Positions 1 through 8,539 of a DNA stretch of 54,300 nucleotides are shown here, piece after piece. The stretch is from Fibrobacter sp. (GTDB taxonomy: Bacteria; Fibrobacterota; Fibrobacteria; Fibrobacterales; Fibrobacteraceae). The notes beneath the pieces are model-generated. The model was not told the DNA's origin. It did no database searches and was given only the letters and a program-made list of their open reading frames with translations. Both the position numbers and the translations under genes were made by a program. Location of the stretch: the NCBI GenBank assembly GCA_016295375.1, contig JAEDLI010000003.1, positions 1 through 54,300 of the forward strand. Reading direction: 5' to 3'. Every line of letters starts with the position of its first letter. Within the stretch, counting starts at the first letter, position 1.

Positions 1-237
1 ATATTTAACTTAACCGGTAATGAATATGGTCGTTCATGAACCCACTATTAAAAAACCTACAAACCAAACGTGGTTTAAATTTCTTATACATAAATCTACA
101 TAAACGCGTAAATATTGCCGAGCGAAAAACATGATTTTTCCTTATATAAAAATTGATAGCAAGCGCTAGGAATTTTGTATTAGACGCTGCAATAGGCAAC
201 ATCTATATTTGCTCTCAAAAAAAGAGATTATCTATAA
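1..237. other. Left-edge intergenic, no convincing gene
   Basis: AT-rich sequence. A 65-codon reverse reading frame (5-202) has no recognisable domain and no good ribosome site, so I do not call it. A short inverted repeat (AAACCA, loop AACG, TGGTTT; 61-76) may be the terminator of a gene that lies outside the window. The stretch presumably carries the promoter of the methyltransferase gene starting at 238. Confidence 0.4.
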
Positions 238-989
238 ATGAGTATTTTAGTTGATGTAAAAAAAATATCTGGCTTTAGAAGAATCACCGAAATATGTTCA
301 GGATTATCTTTCTGTGGCAGTAACGGATCACGCCTACTTGCCAAAAACCGAAGATATTACTAGCGATTGGGTGGCCTACATTGCGGCTCCTGCATTCAAA
401 CTGATCCGTGAAAATCTAGGGCACGATGTGGAAGCGTTCGCTTCAATCGGTACAGGTTCCGGTATCGATGTCTTGACTGGCATCGAACTTTTGGGCGCAA
501 AACGCGTGGGCTTTACTGACTTGCAAAAAAGCGTAGTAACTGCCGCCGCCGAAAATATCAAGAAAAATTTGAAGAATGCTGATTCAATTGAATTGGAATT
601 CGGTGCAGGGCGACCTTCTACAACCTCTTGAAAATGGCAAGCGCCGTTACGACGTGATTTACGAGAACCTGCCCAATGTTCCGCTGACGGACAACACCAA
701 GATTGAAGACAAACGAAACAGTGGCCATTACCTGGAAAAGCGCGTCGAAGTGATTTCGGGCTACGCTGCACAAGAAAAGGCGGGCCTCGGGCCGTTCCGA
801 TTCTACCGCGTAAGCGACTTGCAAAAAGCATTCGCCGATATTTCGGTGAAGGAATCAGGCAAGAACGCTTTCGAAATCGAAAAGTCGTTGGAGTCGTCAA
901 AACTTACCGCTAAAGAAGCTTACGAGGCGTTCCAAAAAGGCGAAGTGATCGGCCACACCGTTGCCGTGTTGAAATCCAGTGTGAAGTAA
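238..989 (+). pseudogene. SAM-dependent methyltransferase, two frameshifts
   Basis: Three reading frames join into one class I methyltransferase-like protein. The ATG at 238 gives MSILVDVKK, then the frame breaks in an 8-A run (258-265). Removing one A continues as YLALEESPKYVQDYLSVAV, followed by the glycine-rich motif I (ASIGTGSGIDVLTG, an SAM-binding loop) and the acidic D of motif II. A second break lies at GGG 608-610; removing one G continues as AGDLLQPLENGKRRYDVIYENLPNVPL, where the DVIYENLPN segment fits motif IV. Both breaks are single-base excesses in homopolymers, so this is either a decayed gene or a consensus error. The substrate cannot be told. The next gene starts 16 bases downstream, so they may be co-transcribed. 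Confidence 0.7.
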
Positions 990-1004
990 AACGAGCAAAT
1001 TCCG

Positions 1005-1607
1005 ATGCAAGATTTTATCGCCCGTTTAATAGACGAATCAAAGCGATTTCTGAATGAACGCTCCAAAATCGATGATGATATTGGCCGCGAAGCCGCGAAA
1101 TTTGTCATGCGCGAGATTCCCTCCCCCAGCGGAACTTTCAAAAAAAGCGATTCTCCACTGATTCGCTGGATTGAAGACTCCGCAAAACATGGATGTTCAG
1201 AGACTGCAAATTTGCTGAAGGCGTTAAAGCCAGCACTCCCTTTTTTGCCGTGGAAATATAATTACGAGCCGCGCCCTGACATACCTGATTTGGGCAATCA
1301 AATGGGCTGGGGCGAAATTCTCGGTCCTGAAGCGCCTTTTCATGATGATCATTTTTGCTACGGCTTTACACTCCTAGGCAAGAATACGTTTTATCCGGCG
1401 CATTATCACCCCGCCACGGAACTTTACGTGGTGCTTTCGGGACACGCCGAGTGGACTTTAGACGGCGTTTCAAAAGTCCGCAATCCAGGTGAATTCATTT
1501 TGCATCCGTCGAATCATGTACATTCGATGCGAACAAGCGACGAGCCACTGCTTGCGCTTTACACATGGAGCGGCGAAGATGTCGTGACGCTCTCGAAGTA
1601 CGTGTGA
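1005..1607 (+). CDS. Cupin protein, DMSP-lyase family-like
   Basis: A 200-residue protein with a single C-terminal cupin barrel. The segment at residues 129-141 (F-Y-P-A-H-Y-H-P-A-T-E-L-Y) matches the Y-P-x-H-x-H-x-A-x-E-x-Y signature of the DddL/DddQ/DddW dimethylsulfoniopropionate lyase group. Candidate metal ligands are H133, H135 and E139 plus H171 or H173 in the second cupin motif; Y130 or Y141 could be the general base. The N-terminal 110 residues are helical and also resemble that family. The family match is what I see; actual DMSP cleavage is not implied, since many members outside marine bacteria have unknown substrates. It follows the methyltransferase and precedes a ThiF-like gene at short spacing, suggesting one operon. 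Confidence 0.65.
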   Translation: MQDFIARLIDESKRFLNERSKIDDDIGREAAKFVMREIPSPSGTFKKSDSPLIRWIEDSAKHGCSETANLLKALKPALPFLPWKYNYEPRPDIPDLGNQMGWGEILGPEAPFHDDHFCYGFTLLGKNTFYPAHYHPATELYVVLSGHAEWTLDGVSKVRNPGEFILHPSNHVHSMRTSDEPLLALYTWSGEDVVTLSKYV

Positions 1608-1631
1608 TGGGGTCGAAAATCCAATAGAAAA

Positions 1632-2439
1632 ATGGTTTTTACCAACGAACAACTGGAACTCTATTCGCGCCACATCCTTCTTAAAGATGTCGGCGTAAAG
1701 GGCCAAAAGAAGCTCTTGAACGCGAAAGTACTCGTCATCGGTGCGGGCGGCCTTGGCGCACCTGTAGCCATGTACCTTGCCGCCGCCGGTGTGGGCACGA
1801 TCGGCATTGCCGATGCCGATGTGGTTGACCTTTCAAATTTACAACGTCAGATAATACACGCCACGCAAGATGTGGGTAAGCCCAAGGTGCAATCCGCGAA
1901 AGAAACCATGGAAGCGATGAATCCTGACGTGAATGTAATCGCTTACCATACTTTCGTAACGAGCGAAAACATTCTCGACCTCATTAAGGATTACGATTTT
2001 ATCGTTGACGGTACCGACAATTTTCCGACGAAGTTCTTGATTAATGATGCCTGCGTCATGGCGAAAAACCCTTTTTCTCATGCGGGTATTATCGGATTTC
2101 AGGGGCAGCTGATGACATACGTGCCGGAGCAGGGACCTTGCTACCGCTGCATTTTCGAGGAACCGCCCCCGAAAGGTTCTGTGCCGACTTGCAAAGAGGC
2201 AGGCGTGATTGGGGCAATCGCAGGCGTCATCGGAAGTTTGCAGGCAATGGAAGCAATCAAGTATATTCTTCGTTGGCAATTTATTGACAGGCTACCTACT
2301 CACCTACAACGCACTCACGGCGGAATTCCGCAAGGTAAAACTCCCGAGTCGTAACGACGACTGCACTGTGTGCGGGACTCACCCGACCATTACGCAGCTC
2401 ATTGACTACGAACAGGCTGCTTGCGATTTTAAGGTCTAA
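1632..2439 (+). pseudogene. ThiF/MoeB/HesA-like E1 enzyme, frameshifted near C-terminus
   Basis: Adenylating E1-like enzyme that activates the C-terminus of a sulfur-carrier protein (ThiS or MoaD type). Visible motifs: nucleotide-binding GAGGLGAP at about residues 38-45, DLSNLQRQIIH, DGTDNFPTKFLIND, zinc pair CYRC, the conserved TCKEAGVIG segment, and a second zinc pair CTVCG. The frame is lost at about 2271: IKYIL should continue as VGNLLTGYLLTYNAL in the next frame. The family usually has L-G-x-G here, so loss of two bases between 2270 and 2272 is the simplest reading. The rejoined product is about 268 residues, the normal length. Its stop overlaps the end of the convergent HD gene by 11 bases. 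With the zinc half lost, the product as written would probably be inactive. Confidence 0.75.
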
Positions 2440-2992
2440 ATGTCTTCAGCGCGGCTATTGTACGCGAAATAAGGTCGTTCAGTTCCCAGCCCAAAAGGCT
2501 TGCACCTCGTTCAATGACTTCGCGGGAGCAGCCAGCAGCAAATTTTGGCGACTTGTACTTTTTCAAGACGGATTTCAATTCTAGATCCTGCACGCTTTTG
2601 GAAGGGCGCATCAAAACAACAGCCCCAATCAAGCCCGTCAATTCATCGACGGCGTACAAGACTTTTTCCATTTCGTGCTCGGGCTTGACATCGACTGTGA
2701 TTGCCCAGCCGTGGCTTGTCGTAGCATGAATCAATTCTTCCGAAAGGCCTGCTTCTTGCATCAATTCGCGTTCCTTGACGCAGTGCTGTTCCGGCCACTG
2801 TTCAAAATCCAGATCGTGCAACAATCCCACAATCCCCCAGAATTCTTCGTCTTCGCCATAACCTAATTCGCGCGCAAAATAGCGCAAGGTGTTCTCAACG
2901 ATTTCCCCATGTTCCAGGTGGAACGGGTCCGAGTTATATTTCTTAAGGAGTTCCCAGGCTCCTTCGCGGGTAATATTTGCTGATAACGACAT
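2429..2992 (-). CDS. HD-domain hydrolase
   Basis: A 187-residue HD-superfamily protein. Candidate metal ligands are H28 region, the H59-D60 pair in GLLHDLDFEQWPEQH, H94 (SHG) and D116 (VDELTG). The family hydrolyses phosphate esters of nucleotides or similar; the substrate cannot be told. It has a clear paralogue in the window (15453-16025), sharing the VDELTGxI box, the F-A-A-x-C-x-R segment and the LLG end. The leader between 2993 and 3055 is shared with the divergent bioB. Confidence 0.8.
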   Translation of the reverse strand: MSLSANITREGAWELLKKYNSDPFHLEHGEIVENTLRYFARELGYGEDEEFWGIVGLLHDLDFEQWPEQHCVKERELMQEAGLSEELIHATTSHGWAITVDVKPEHEMEKVLYAVDELTGLIGAVVLMRPSKSVQDLELKSVLKKYKSPKFAAGCSREVIERGASLLGWELNDLISRTIAALKTFRP

Positions 2993-3018
2993 ATTTATAA
3001 ATATATTTTTTTGTATTA

Positions 3019-3040
3019 GCCAAGTGAGAGCTTGGCTTTT
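3019..3040 (+). terminator. Terminator-like hairpin upstream of bioB
   Basis: GCCAAG, loop TGAGAG, CTTGGC, then TTTT. It lies between two divergent starts, 16 bases before bioB, so it has no obvious upstream gene to end. It may be an attenuator of bioB or a leftover of an earlier gene. Confidence 0.4.
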
Positions 3041-3055
3041 ATATTTGTTGCCGAA

Positions 3056-3997
3056 ATGACGAAATTAGAATGTTTGCTGATTTTGAACACCCCGGACGAA
3101 TCGCTCGGGGAATTGATTGAGAATGCCTATTCGCTTCGCACCAAATATAAGGGCAATCGAGTCAGTGTCCAGCTTTTGACGAATGTTCGCAGCGGAAACT
3201 GCACGCAGAATTGCGCCTATTGCGCACAGTCTCGCGATTCCGAAGCCCCTATCGAAAAATACAGAAGCGTTTCCGACGAAAAGCTTTACGGAGACAACGA
3301 TCTGGTAAGTGAATTCCATTTATCTAGGCATTGCATCGGACTTTCGGGCATGGGCTTTACCGATAGGGAAATCGAAGAACTTGCCGAACGTATTGCGCAC
3401 ATGAAGATGTCAGGAACGCATATTTGCTGTTCCATCGGATTCTTGACAGAACACCAGGCGCGCATTTTAAGGGCAGCTGGGCTCGATCGCATCAACCACA
3501 ATTTAAATACGAGTCGCCGTTTTTATCCTGAAATTTGCAGCACGCATACGTACGAACGTCGCATTCAAAATATTCAGATGTTGCAACGCGTCGGTTTTGA
3601 AATTTGCTGTGGCGGAATCATCGGAATGGGAGAATCCAAGGAAGATGTCGTCGACATGCTTTTGGATTTGATTGCCATCAATCCAGAATCGGTGCCTATA
3701 AACTTTTTGCTGCCTGTCAAGGGCACGCGTCTTGCCGAACGCGACATTTCGGGGCTTACGTTTGAATACTGCATCAAGATTCTCTGCCTTGCACGCCTAT
3801 TGCTCCCGAAATCAGACATTCGCTGTGCCGCTGGCCGCGAAGTGTATTTCAAGGGCCACGAAAAAGAACTTTTCAAGGTCGTCGATTCCATCTTCGCTTC
3901 GGGCTACCTTACCGAAGGCGGCCAAGGACTCAACGAAACGTTTAAGACGATCGAAAATGCCGGCTTCACCTGGTTTGTAGAAAGTGTGGATAAATAA
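3056..3997 (+). CDS. bioB: Biotin synthase
   Basis: Radical-SAM enzyme that inserts sulfur into dethiobiotin, the last step of biotin synthesis. The 4Fe-4S ligands are C49, C53 and C56 in CTQNCAYCAQS. The HICCSIG and FEICCGGIIGMGES segments carry further conserved cysteines of the 2Fe-2S site, and the RCAAGREV segment supplies the conserved arginine region. At 313 residues the length is normal for the family. I use the ATG at 3056; an in-frame TTG at 3032 falls inside the hairpin and is unlikely. No other bio genes are nearby, so this is an isolated biotin gene. Confidence 0.93.
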   Translation: MTKLECLLILNTPDESLGELIENAYSLRTKYKGNRVSVQLLTNVRSGNCTQNCAYCAQSRDSEAPIEKYRSVSDEKLYGDNDLVSEFHLSRHCIGLSGMGFTDREIEELAERIAHMKMSGTHICCSIGFLTEHQARILRAAGLDRINHNLNTSRRFYPEICSTHTYERRIQNIQMLQRVGFEICCGGIIGMGESKEDVVDMLLDLIAINPESVPINFLLPVKGTRLAERDISGLTFEYCIKILCLARLLLPKSDIRCAAGREVYFKGHEKELFKVVDSIFASGYLTEGGQGLNETFKTIENAGFTWFVESVDK

Positions 3998-4134
3998 TTG
4001 CTAAACCAATTCAACTGATTGTTGGCCATTCTGCCATCAAAAGTGTCAAAAATGCAGTCGAAACTTTTCAGAACTTTCGCGAAACAAACCTTCAATTTCC
4101 TTGAAGTTTCGATAACGAACTCCCATGAACGATT

Positions 4135-4296
4135 CTACACTTTGACCGCTGTAGATGATTGTCGGTGGGCTTGTAAGCTTCCCCCCTTGTTTTTCAGAAA
4201 CTCTACTTTATCTAAAGCGGGTTTGACCTGATTTGGACAGAACGCTTCAATGACTTCAATGGGATTTTCAAAAACTTTGTCGGCATATATCAGCAT
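4135..4296 (-). pseudogene. pabB 5' remnant (aminodeoxychorismate synthase)
   Basis: Starting 13 bases after the pdxT stop on the same strand, an ATG at 4296 opens a 53-codon frame. Its first 40 residues (VFENPIEVIEAFCPNQVKPAL, then DKVEFLKNKGG) read like the N-terminus of aminodeoxychorismate synthase component I. The similarity then ends at a G-run and the frame soon stops. I infer a truncated pabB-like gene once attached to the pdxST operon. The match is from memory of the family, so it is tentative. The rest of 3998-4309 shows nothing else. Confidence 0.4.
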
Positions 4297-4309
4297 GGCG
4301 CGGCCAAAG

Positions 4310-4912
4310 TTAGTAAAAATGGGGAAGCATTTCCAAGAAATATTTGTGTACGCGCAAGTCTTCATTAAGTTCCGGGTGGAACGAAATGGCCAGCTGATTC
4401 TTGTAGCGTACAGCGACAATTTGGTCATTGACAGTTGCTAAAATCTGGACGCCCTCGGCCACTTTTTGAATAAGCGGTGCGCGGATGAATGTCATCGGGA
4501 TTTTTCCGATTCCTTCAAAGTTTTCTTCGACGTAAAAACTTCCGAGTTGACGACCGTAAGCGTTACGTTCAACAGTGGCGGGGAGTGTTCCGAAGTAGGT
4601 GTGAGAATCGTTACTCAACTTATTGGCAAGCAGAATTAGGCCGGCGCAAGTTCCAAAAGTCGGAAGGCCTTTCTTGATGAGATTTTTGAGCGGTTCAAAA
4701 AGCCCGAGATCGTGCAGAAGTTTCCCTTGTACGGTACTCTCGCCACCGGGAAGAACGAGTCCGTCAAAATGCTGCTCTAGATCTCGCAACTGTCGGATTT
4801 CAAACGTTTCTGCGCCGAGTTCTTCAAGAATTTGCCGATGTTCGGCGAAAGCCCCCTGCACGGCGAGTACGCCGATTTTCGGGGACTTGTTTTTCAAAGA
4901 TTTTTCATTCAT
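4310..4912 (-). CDS. pdxT: Pyridoxal 5'-phosphate synthase glutaminase subunit
   Basis: Class I-type glutamine amidotransferase that supplies ammonia to PdxS. The catalytic triad is visible: C89 in FGTCAGLI, H179 and E181 in SFHPEL. GVLAVQGAFAEH and LPGGEST are family signatures. 200 residues, normal length. It begins directly after the pdxS stop with no gap, so the two are translated as one unit, as expected for a complex of twelve PdxS and twelve PdxT subunits. Confidence 0.95.
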   Translation of the reverse strand: MNEKSLKNKSPKIGVLAVQGAFAEHRQILEELGAETFEIRQLRDLEQHFDGLVLPGGESTVQGKLLHDLGLFEPLKNLIKKGLPTFGTCAGLILLANKLSNDSHTYFGTLPATVERNAYGRQLGSFYVEENFEGIGKIPMTFIRAPLIQKVAEGVQILATVNDQIVAVRYKNQLAISFHPELNEDLRVHKYFLEMLPHFY

Positions 4913-5791
4913 TTATTTTCCTCGTTCAGCCATCAAAAGTTCAATTTCCTGCTCGTTGATGCCCACCATGGCTTCGCCCAAATCTTCGGAGAGTTTTGCA
5001 ATGAGCTTGGCGTCCGTATAGTTTGTGACGGCTTGCACGATGGCGGTGGCGCGCTTGGCGGGGTTTCCGGACTTGAAAATGCCCGAACCCACGAATACGC
5101 CTTCGGCACCTAGCTGCATCATGAGCGCGGCGTCGGCAGGGGTAGCAACACCGCCCGCAGCAAAATTCACGACAGGCAGGCGCTTGTGTTCATGAACGTA
5201 TTTCACAAGGTCATAAGAAACTTGCAGCTCCTTGGCTCGGTTGAAAAGTTCATCTTCCCGCATCGAAGAAATGCGGGCGATTTCCTGATTCATCAGGCGA
5301 ATGTGACGGACCGCCTGCACGACATCACCTGTTCCCGGCTCGCCCTTGGTGCGAATCATTGATGCGCCTTCTTCAATACGACGGAGGGCTTCGCCGAGGT
5401 CGCGGGCTCCGCACACGAACGGCACCTTGAATTCATGCTTGTTGATGTGGAAAACATCATCGGCAGGGGAAAGGACTTCGCTTTCGTCGATATAGTCAAT
5501 TTCAATCGCTTCCAAAAGCTGCGCTTCGACAAAGTGACCGATACGGCACTTGGCCATCACAGGGATTGAAACGGCGTCCTGGATTCCCTTAATCATTTTG
5601 GGGTCGCTCATGCGCGACACTCCGCCTGCGGCACGAATGTCGGCGGGAATGCGTTCGAGTGCCATCACTGCTGCTGCACCGGCTGTTTCGGCGATTTTGG
5701 CCTGTTCCGGGGTGGTCACGTCCATAATGACACCGCCTTTGAGCATTTGGGCGAGATTCTTGTTCAATTCGTAGCGATTTTCTGTAGACAT
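4913..5791 (-). CDS. pdxS: Pyridoxal 5'-phosphate synthase lyase subunit
   Basis: Builds PLP from ribose 5-phosphate, glyceraldehyde 3-phosphate and ammonia. The two catalytic lysines sit at K81 (VMAKCRIGHF) and K149 (IRTKGEPGTG), matching the Bacillus numbering. At 292 residues it is full length. It is the first gene of pdxST and is divergent from a MocR-type regulator at 5923, a common arrangement in which PdxR controls pdxST. A good AGGAG-like site (complement of 5799-5804) precedes the ATG. Confidence 0.97.
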   Translation of the reverse strand: MSTENRYELNKNLAQMLKGGVIMDVTTPEQAKIAETAGAAAVMALERIPADIRAAGGVSRMSDPKMIKGIQDAVSIPVMAKCRIGHFVEAQLLEAIEIDYIDESEVLSPADDVFHINKHEFKVPFVCGARDLGEALRRIEEGASMIRTKGEPGTGDVVQAVRHIRLMNQEIARISSMREDELFNRAKELQVSYDLVKYVHEHKRLPVVNFAAGGVATPADAALMMQLGAEGVFVGSGIFKSGNPAKRATAIVQAVTNYTDAKLIAKLSEDLGEAMVGINEQEIELLMAERGK

Positions 5792-5847
5792 TTGATTCTC
5801 CTTGTGGATTGTGTTTCGTTTTCGATGCGTAAATTAGACTTTTTGTT

Positions 5848-5911
5848 GACCTTGTTCAATAATCAAATTTTTACTATTTTTATATATTCAGATTAAGGTC
5901 AGATTAGGTTC
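5848..5911. promoter_or_regulatory. Candidate PdxR operator between pdxS and pdxR
   Basis: The 131-base divergent region holds two head-to-tail near-identical 11-mers, CAGATTAAGGT (5889-5899) and CAGATTAGGTT (5900-5910), one helical turn apart and just upstream of pdxR. A GACCTT at 5848-5853 is inverted with respect to the AAGGTC at 5895-5900. MocR/PdxR proteins often bind direct repeats in such regions. The role is inferred. Confidence 0.5.
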
Positions 5912-5922
5912 AGAGGCGAAAG

Positions 5923-7335
5923 ATGCTCGCATATGATATTTCAAAAGCAGGGGACGACTCTCTTTACCATTTTTTATCTCGCTCGATTAAGGACGATATT
6001 TTGTCGGGTAGGCTGGAGCCGGATGCAAAGCTTCCGTCGAAACGCCCCTTTGCGAATTCGCTCGGAGTGAGTGTCATTACCGTTGAAAATGCGTATAACC
6101 AGCTTATTGCCGAAGGTTTTATCTATTCACTTTCACGAAAGGGGTTCTTTGTAGCAGCAATTCCGCAGAAAAACTCCAATATTCAGCAGAAAAAGCCTGT
6201 AAAGCAATCCCGCGAATCCTTGCATACGGAGCAGGCCAAAGCGCCGCATTACATTGCCGATTTCGTCAACAACCAAGTAGACGCATCTACATTTCCGTTC
6301 ACGACTTGGGCAAAACTCACGCGTAAGGTACTTTGCGAACAGCAACGTGAATTACTAACCCGTTCGCCGAATTCCGGCGTTCAGAAGCTGCGTAAGTCAA
6401 TCGCCAAAATGCTTCTGGAATTTCATGGAATGCGTGTATCTCCGGAGCAGATTGTAGTGGGGGCCGGAACAGATTGCCTTTATGCCTGGCTTGTTCAACT
6501 GCTTGGTTTTGACAAAAAGTTCGGTGTTGAAGATCCAGGGTATAGTAAAATTTCGAAAATTTACCGCAAACTCAATGTGGTCTGCAACTACATTCCGCTA
6601 GACGAAAACGGAATCTGCATAGACCAACTTGAAGAAACTTGCACTGATGTTGTACACCTTTCGCCGTCGCACCATTTTCCGACCGGCAAGGTGATGCCCG
6701 TGAGCCGTCGCTATGAGCTTTTGAGTTGGGCTGCAAAATCAAGCAACCGCTATATTGTCGAAGACGAATACGATAGCGAATTCCGTATGGTCGGCCGCCC
6801 GATTCCATCACTCCAAAATATCGATGTGCAAGACAAGACAATTTATATCAATTCGTTCTCCAAAACGCTAGCCTCCACGGTGCGCGTAGGCTACATGGTG
6901 CTCCCTAAGACGCTTGCCAAAAAGTTCCACGAAGAATTTTCATTCTACATCTGCACCGTATCAAATCTTGAACAGTATGTGCTTGCGAAATTCATTGGTG
7001 AAGCCCATTACGAAAAGCATATCAATCGTATGCGGAATTTCTACCGCCACCGTCGCGACACATTGCTCGAAACGATTCGCCAAAGCAAGATCCGTGATTA
7101 CATCGAAATTGCCGAAGAAGATGCAGGCTTACATTTTATTTTGAAGGTCAATACCGAACTCTCAGATGAAGAATTTTGCGAGCGAGCGCTTAAAAATGGC
7201 GTGCACATTAGGGCGCTTTCGGATTATTATGCCGAGGCGGAACCCTCGCAGCATGAATTCATCATCAATTATTCGTCGGTTTCGGAATCGCGAATGAAAA
7301 GGGCAGTTCAACAGCTAGAGAAAATTTTGGAATAG
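5923..7335 (+). CDS. pdxR: MocR-family regulator (GntR HTH + aminotransferase), PdxR-like
   Basis: 470 residues. Residues 1-75 form a GntR winged helix (LPSKRPFANSLGVSVITVENAYNQL is the recognition region). Residues 110-470 are a class I aminotransferase fold with the PLP lysine at K314 in SFSKTLASTVRVGYM. Such proteins sense PLP through the aminotransferase domain and regulate vitamin B6 genes. The divergent position next to pdxST supports PdxR rather than another MocR member. It is convergent with the C-S lyase gene at 7365. Confidence 0.85.
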   Translation: MLAYDISKAGDDSLYHFLSRSIKDDILSGRLEPDAKLPSKRPFANSLGVSVITVENAYNQLIAEGFIYSLSRKGFFVAAIPQKNSNIQQKKPVKQSRESLHTEQAKAPHYIADFVNNQVDASTFPFTTWAKLTRKVLCEQQRELLTRSPNSGVQKLRKSIAKMLLEFHGMRVSPEQIVVGAGTDCLYAWLVQLLGFDKKFGVEDPGYSKISKIYRKLNVVCNYIPLDENGICIDQLEETCTDVVHLSPSHHFPTGKVMPVSRRYELLSWAAKSSNRYIVEDEYDSEFRMVGRPIPSLQNIDVQDKTIYINSFSKTLASTVRVGYMVLPKTLAKKFHEEFSFYICTVSNLEQYVLAKFIGEAHYEKHINRMRNFYRHRRDTLLETIRQSKIRDYIEIAEEDAGLHFILKVNTELSDEEFCERALKNGVHIRALSDYYAEAEPSQHEFIINYSSVSESRMKRAVQQLEKILE

Positions 7336-7364
7336 TTCGCAGGCCTAGTCAAGAGCCTCAAAAT

Positions 7365-8525
7365 CTATCCTAGCTTAAACTCCTTTACGCCTTGTTTAAG
7401 CCTGTTTAAACCGTCTAGGCATACACTCTTAGGGCAGGCGACATTCATTCGCAAGAAATGTTCACCGCCGACACCGTAAGCATCGCCGCCTATAAGAAAC
7501 AGTCCCGTTTTACACCTTAAATAGGCGGCAACATTTCGCCCAGTTTCAGGCAACGCCGAAATGTCAAGCCACACAAGGTAAGTGGCGTCGCCCTTGACAG
7601 CCTTGATTTCCGGAAGTTCCTTCGTCAAAAAGTCTTCGACCAGTTTCCGGTTTTCCCAGAGGTATTCGCGCAGGTCAAGCCATGGCTCGCCCTGTTCAAA
7701 CGCAGCAATCGCGGCCACCGGCGCAAAGGAATTGGGCGCGGCGACCTTGTCCGTGTACAACGCATGCCGTACCTTGCGCCTCAAAGTGGGGTTTGCTACA
7801 TATACCGCCGAAGTATGGAGACCCGCCAAGTTGAAAGTCTTCGTGGGCGCTATGCAAGTAACGCTTACTTCACGGCAAGTTTCGGAAGCCGCCGCAAACG
7901 GCACGTAACTTTTCCCAGGCTCCGTAATGTCGCAGTAGATTTCATCGGAAATGACGGTGACATTGTACTTCTTGGCAAGTGCGCCGATTTTTGCCAAATC
8001 TTCCGCACTCCAGATTTTTCCAATCGGGTTGTGGGGATTGCAGAGAATCATCACTGTTGTCTGCGGATTCGATAGCTTTTGTTCCAGATTCGTAAAATCG
8101 ATGGCGTAAGCCCCGTTCTTATACAAAAGTTTATTTTCGACAACGTTACAATCGCTATTTTCGATGCAGTTGTAGAAGTTATTGTAGACTGGAGATTGGA
8201 TGACGATGTTTTCGCCCGGAGCGGCAAGCCGCTCGATTACGGAGAAAATCGAAGGCATCACGCTTGCAGAGAAAATCAAATTTTCTTTCTCCATTTTCAA
8301 GTGATGCCGCCTACCCCACCAATTGATGTAAGCATTGTACCAGGCGTCGGGAACATCCGCATACCCGAAAACGCCATGATCCAGTCGGCTTTTGAGCGCA
8401 TCCAAAATTTCGGGGGCAGTCCGGAAATCCATATCCGCCACCCACATGGGCAGCTCGTTTTCGGCGACTTTCCATTTTATAGAATCGCCATTTCGTCGAT
8501 CGATTACGGTGTCGAAATCGTACAT
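7365..8525 (-). CDS. MalY/PatB-type PLP-dependent C-S lyase (aminotransferase class I fold)
   Basis: 386 residues. Motifs of the MalY/PatB cystathionine beta-lyase group: ENELPMWVADMDF near the N-terminus, GVFGY, CNPHNPIGKIW, SDEIYCDI, and the PLP lysine K229 in APTKTFNLAGL. Probably cleaves cystathionine or similar thioethers to give a thiol, pyruvate and ammonia, in methionine metabolism; the substrate is not provable here. The 15-base gap to the sulfur-transfer fusion upstream on the same strand suggests co-transcription and a joint role in sulfur handling. Confidence 0.85.
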   Translation of the reverse strand: MYDFDTVIDRRNGDSIKWKVAENELPMWVADMDFRTAPEILDALKSRLDHGVFGYADVPDAWYNAYINWWGRRHHLKMEKENLIFSASVMPSIFSVIERLAAPGENIVIQSPVYNNFYNCIENSDCNVVENKLLYKNGAYAIDFTNLEQKLSNPQTTVMILCNPHNPIGKIWSAEDLAKIGALAKKYNVTVISDEIYCDITEPGKSYVPFAAASETCREVSVTCIAPTKTFNLAGLHTSAVYVANPTLRRKVRHALYTDKVAAPNSFAPVAAIAAFEQGEPWLDLREYLWENRKLVEDFLTKELPEIKAVKGDATYLVWLDISALPETGRNVAAYLRCKTGLFLIGGDAYGVGGEHFLRMNVACPKSVCLDGLNRLKQGVKEFKLG

Positions 8526-8539
8526 ATCGCAGGCTTCGC

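Noticed and set aside
5..202. 65-codon reverse reading frame at the left edge
   Set aside because: No domain, no ribosome site, low-complexity AT-rich composition.
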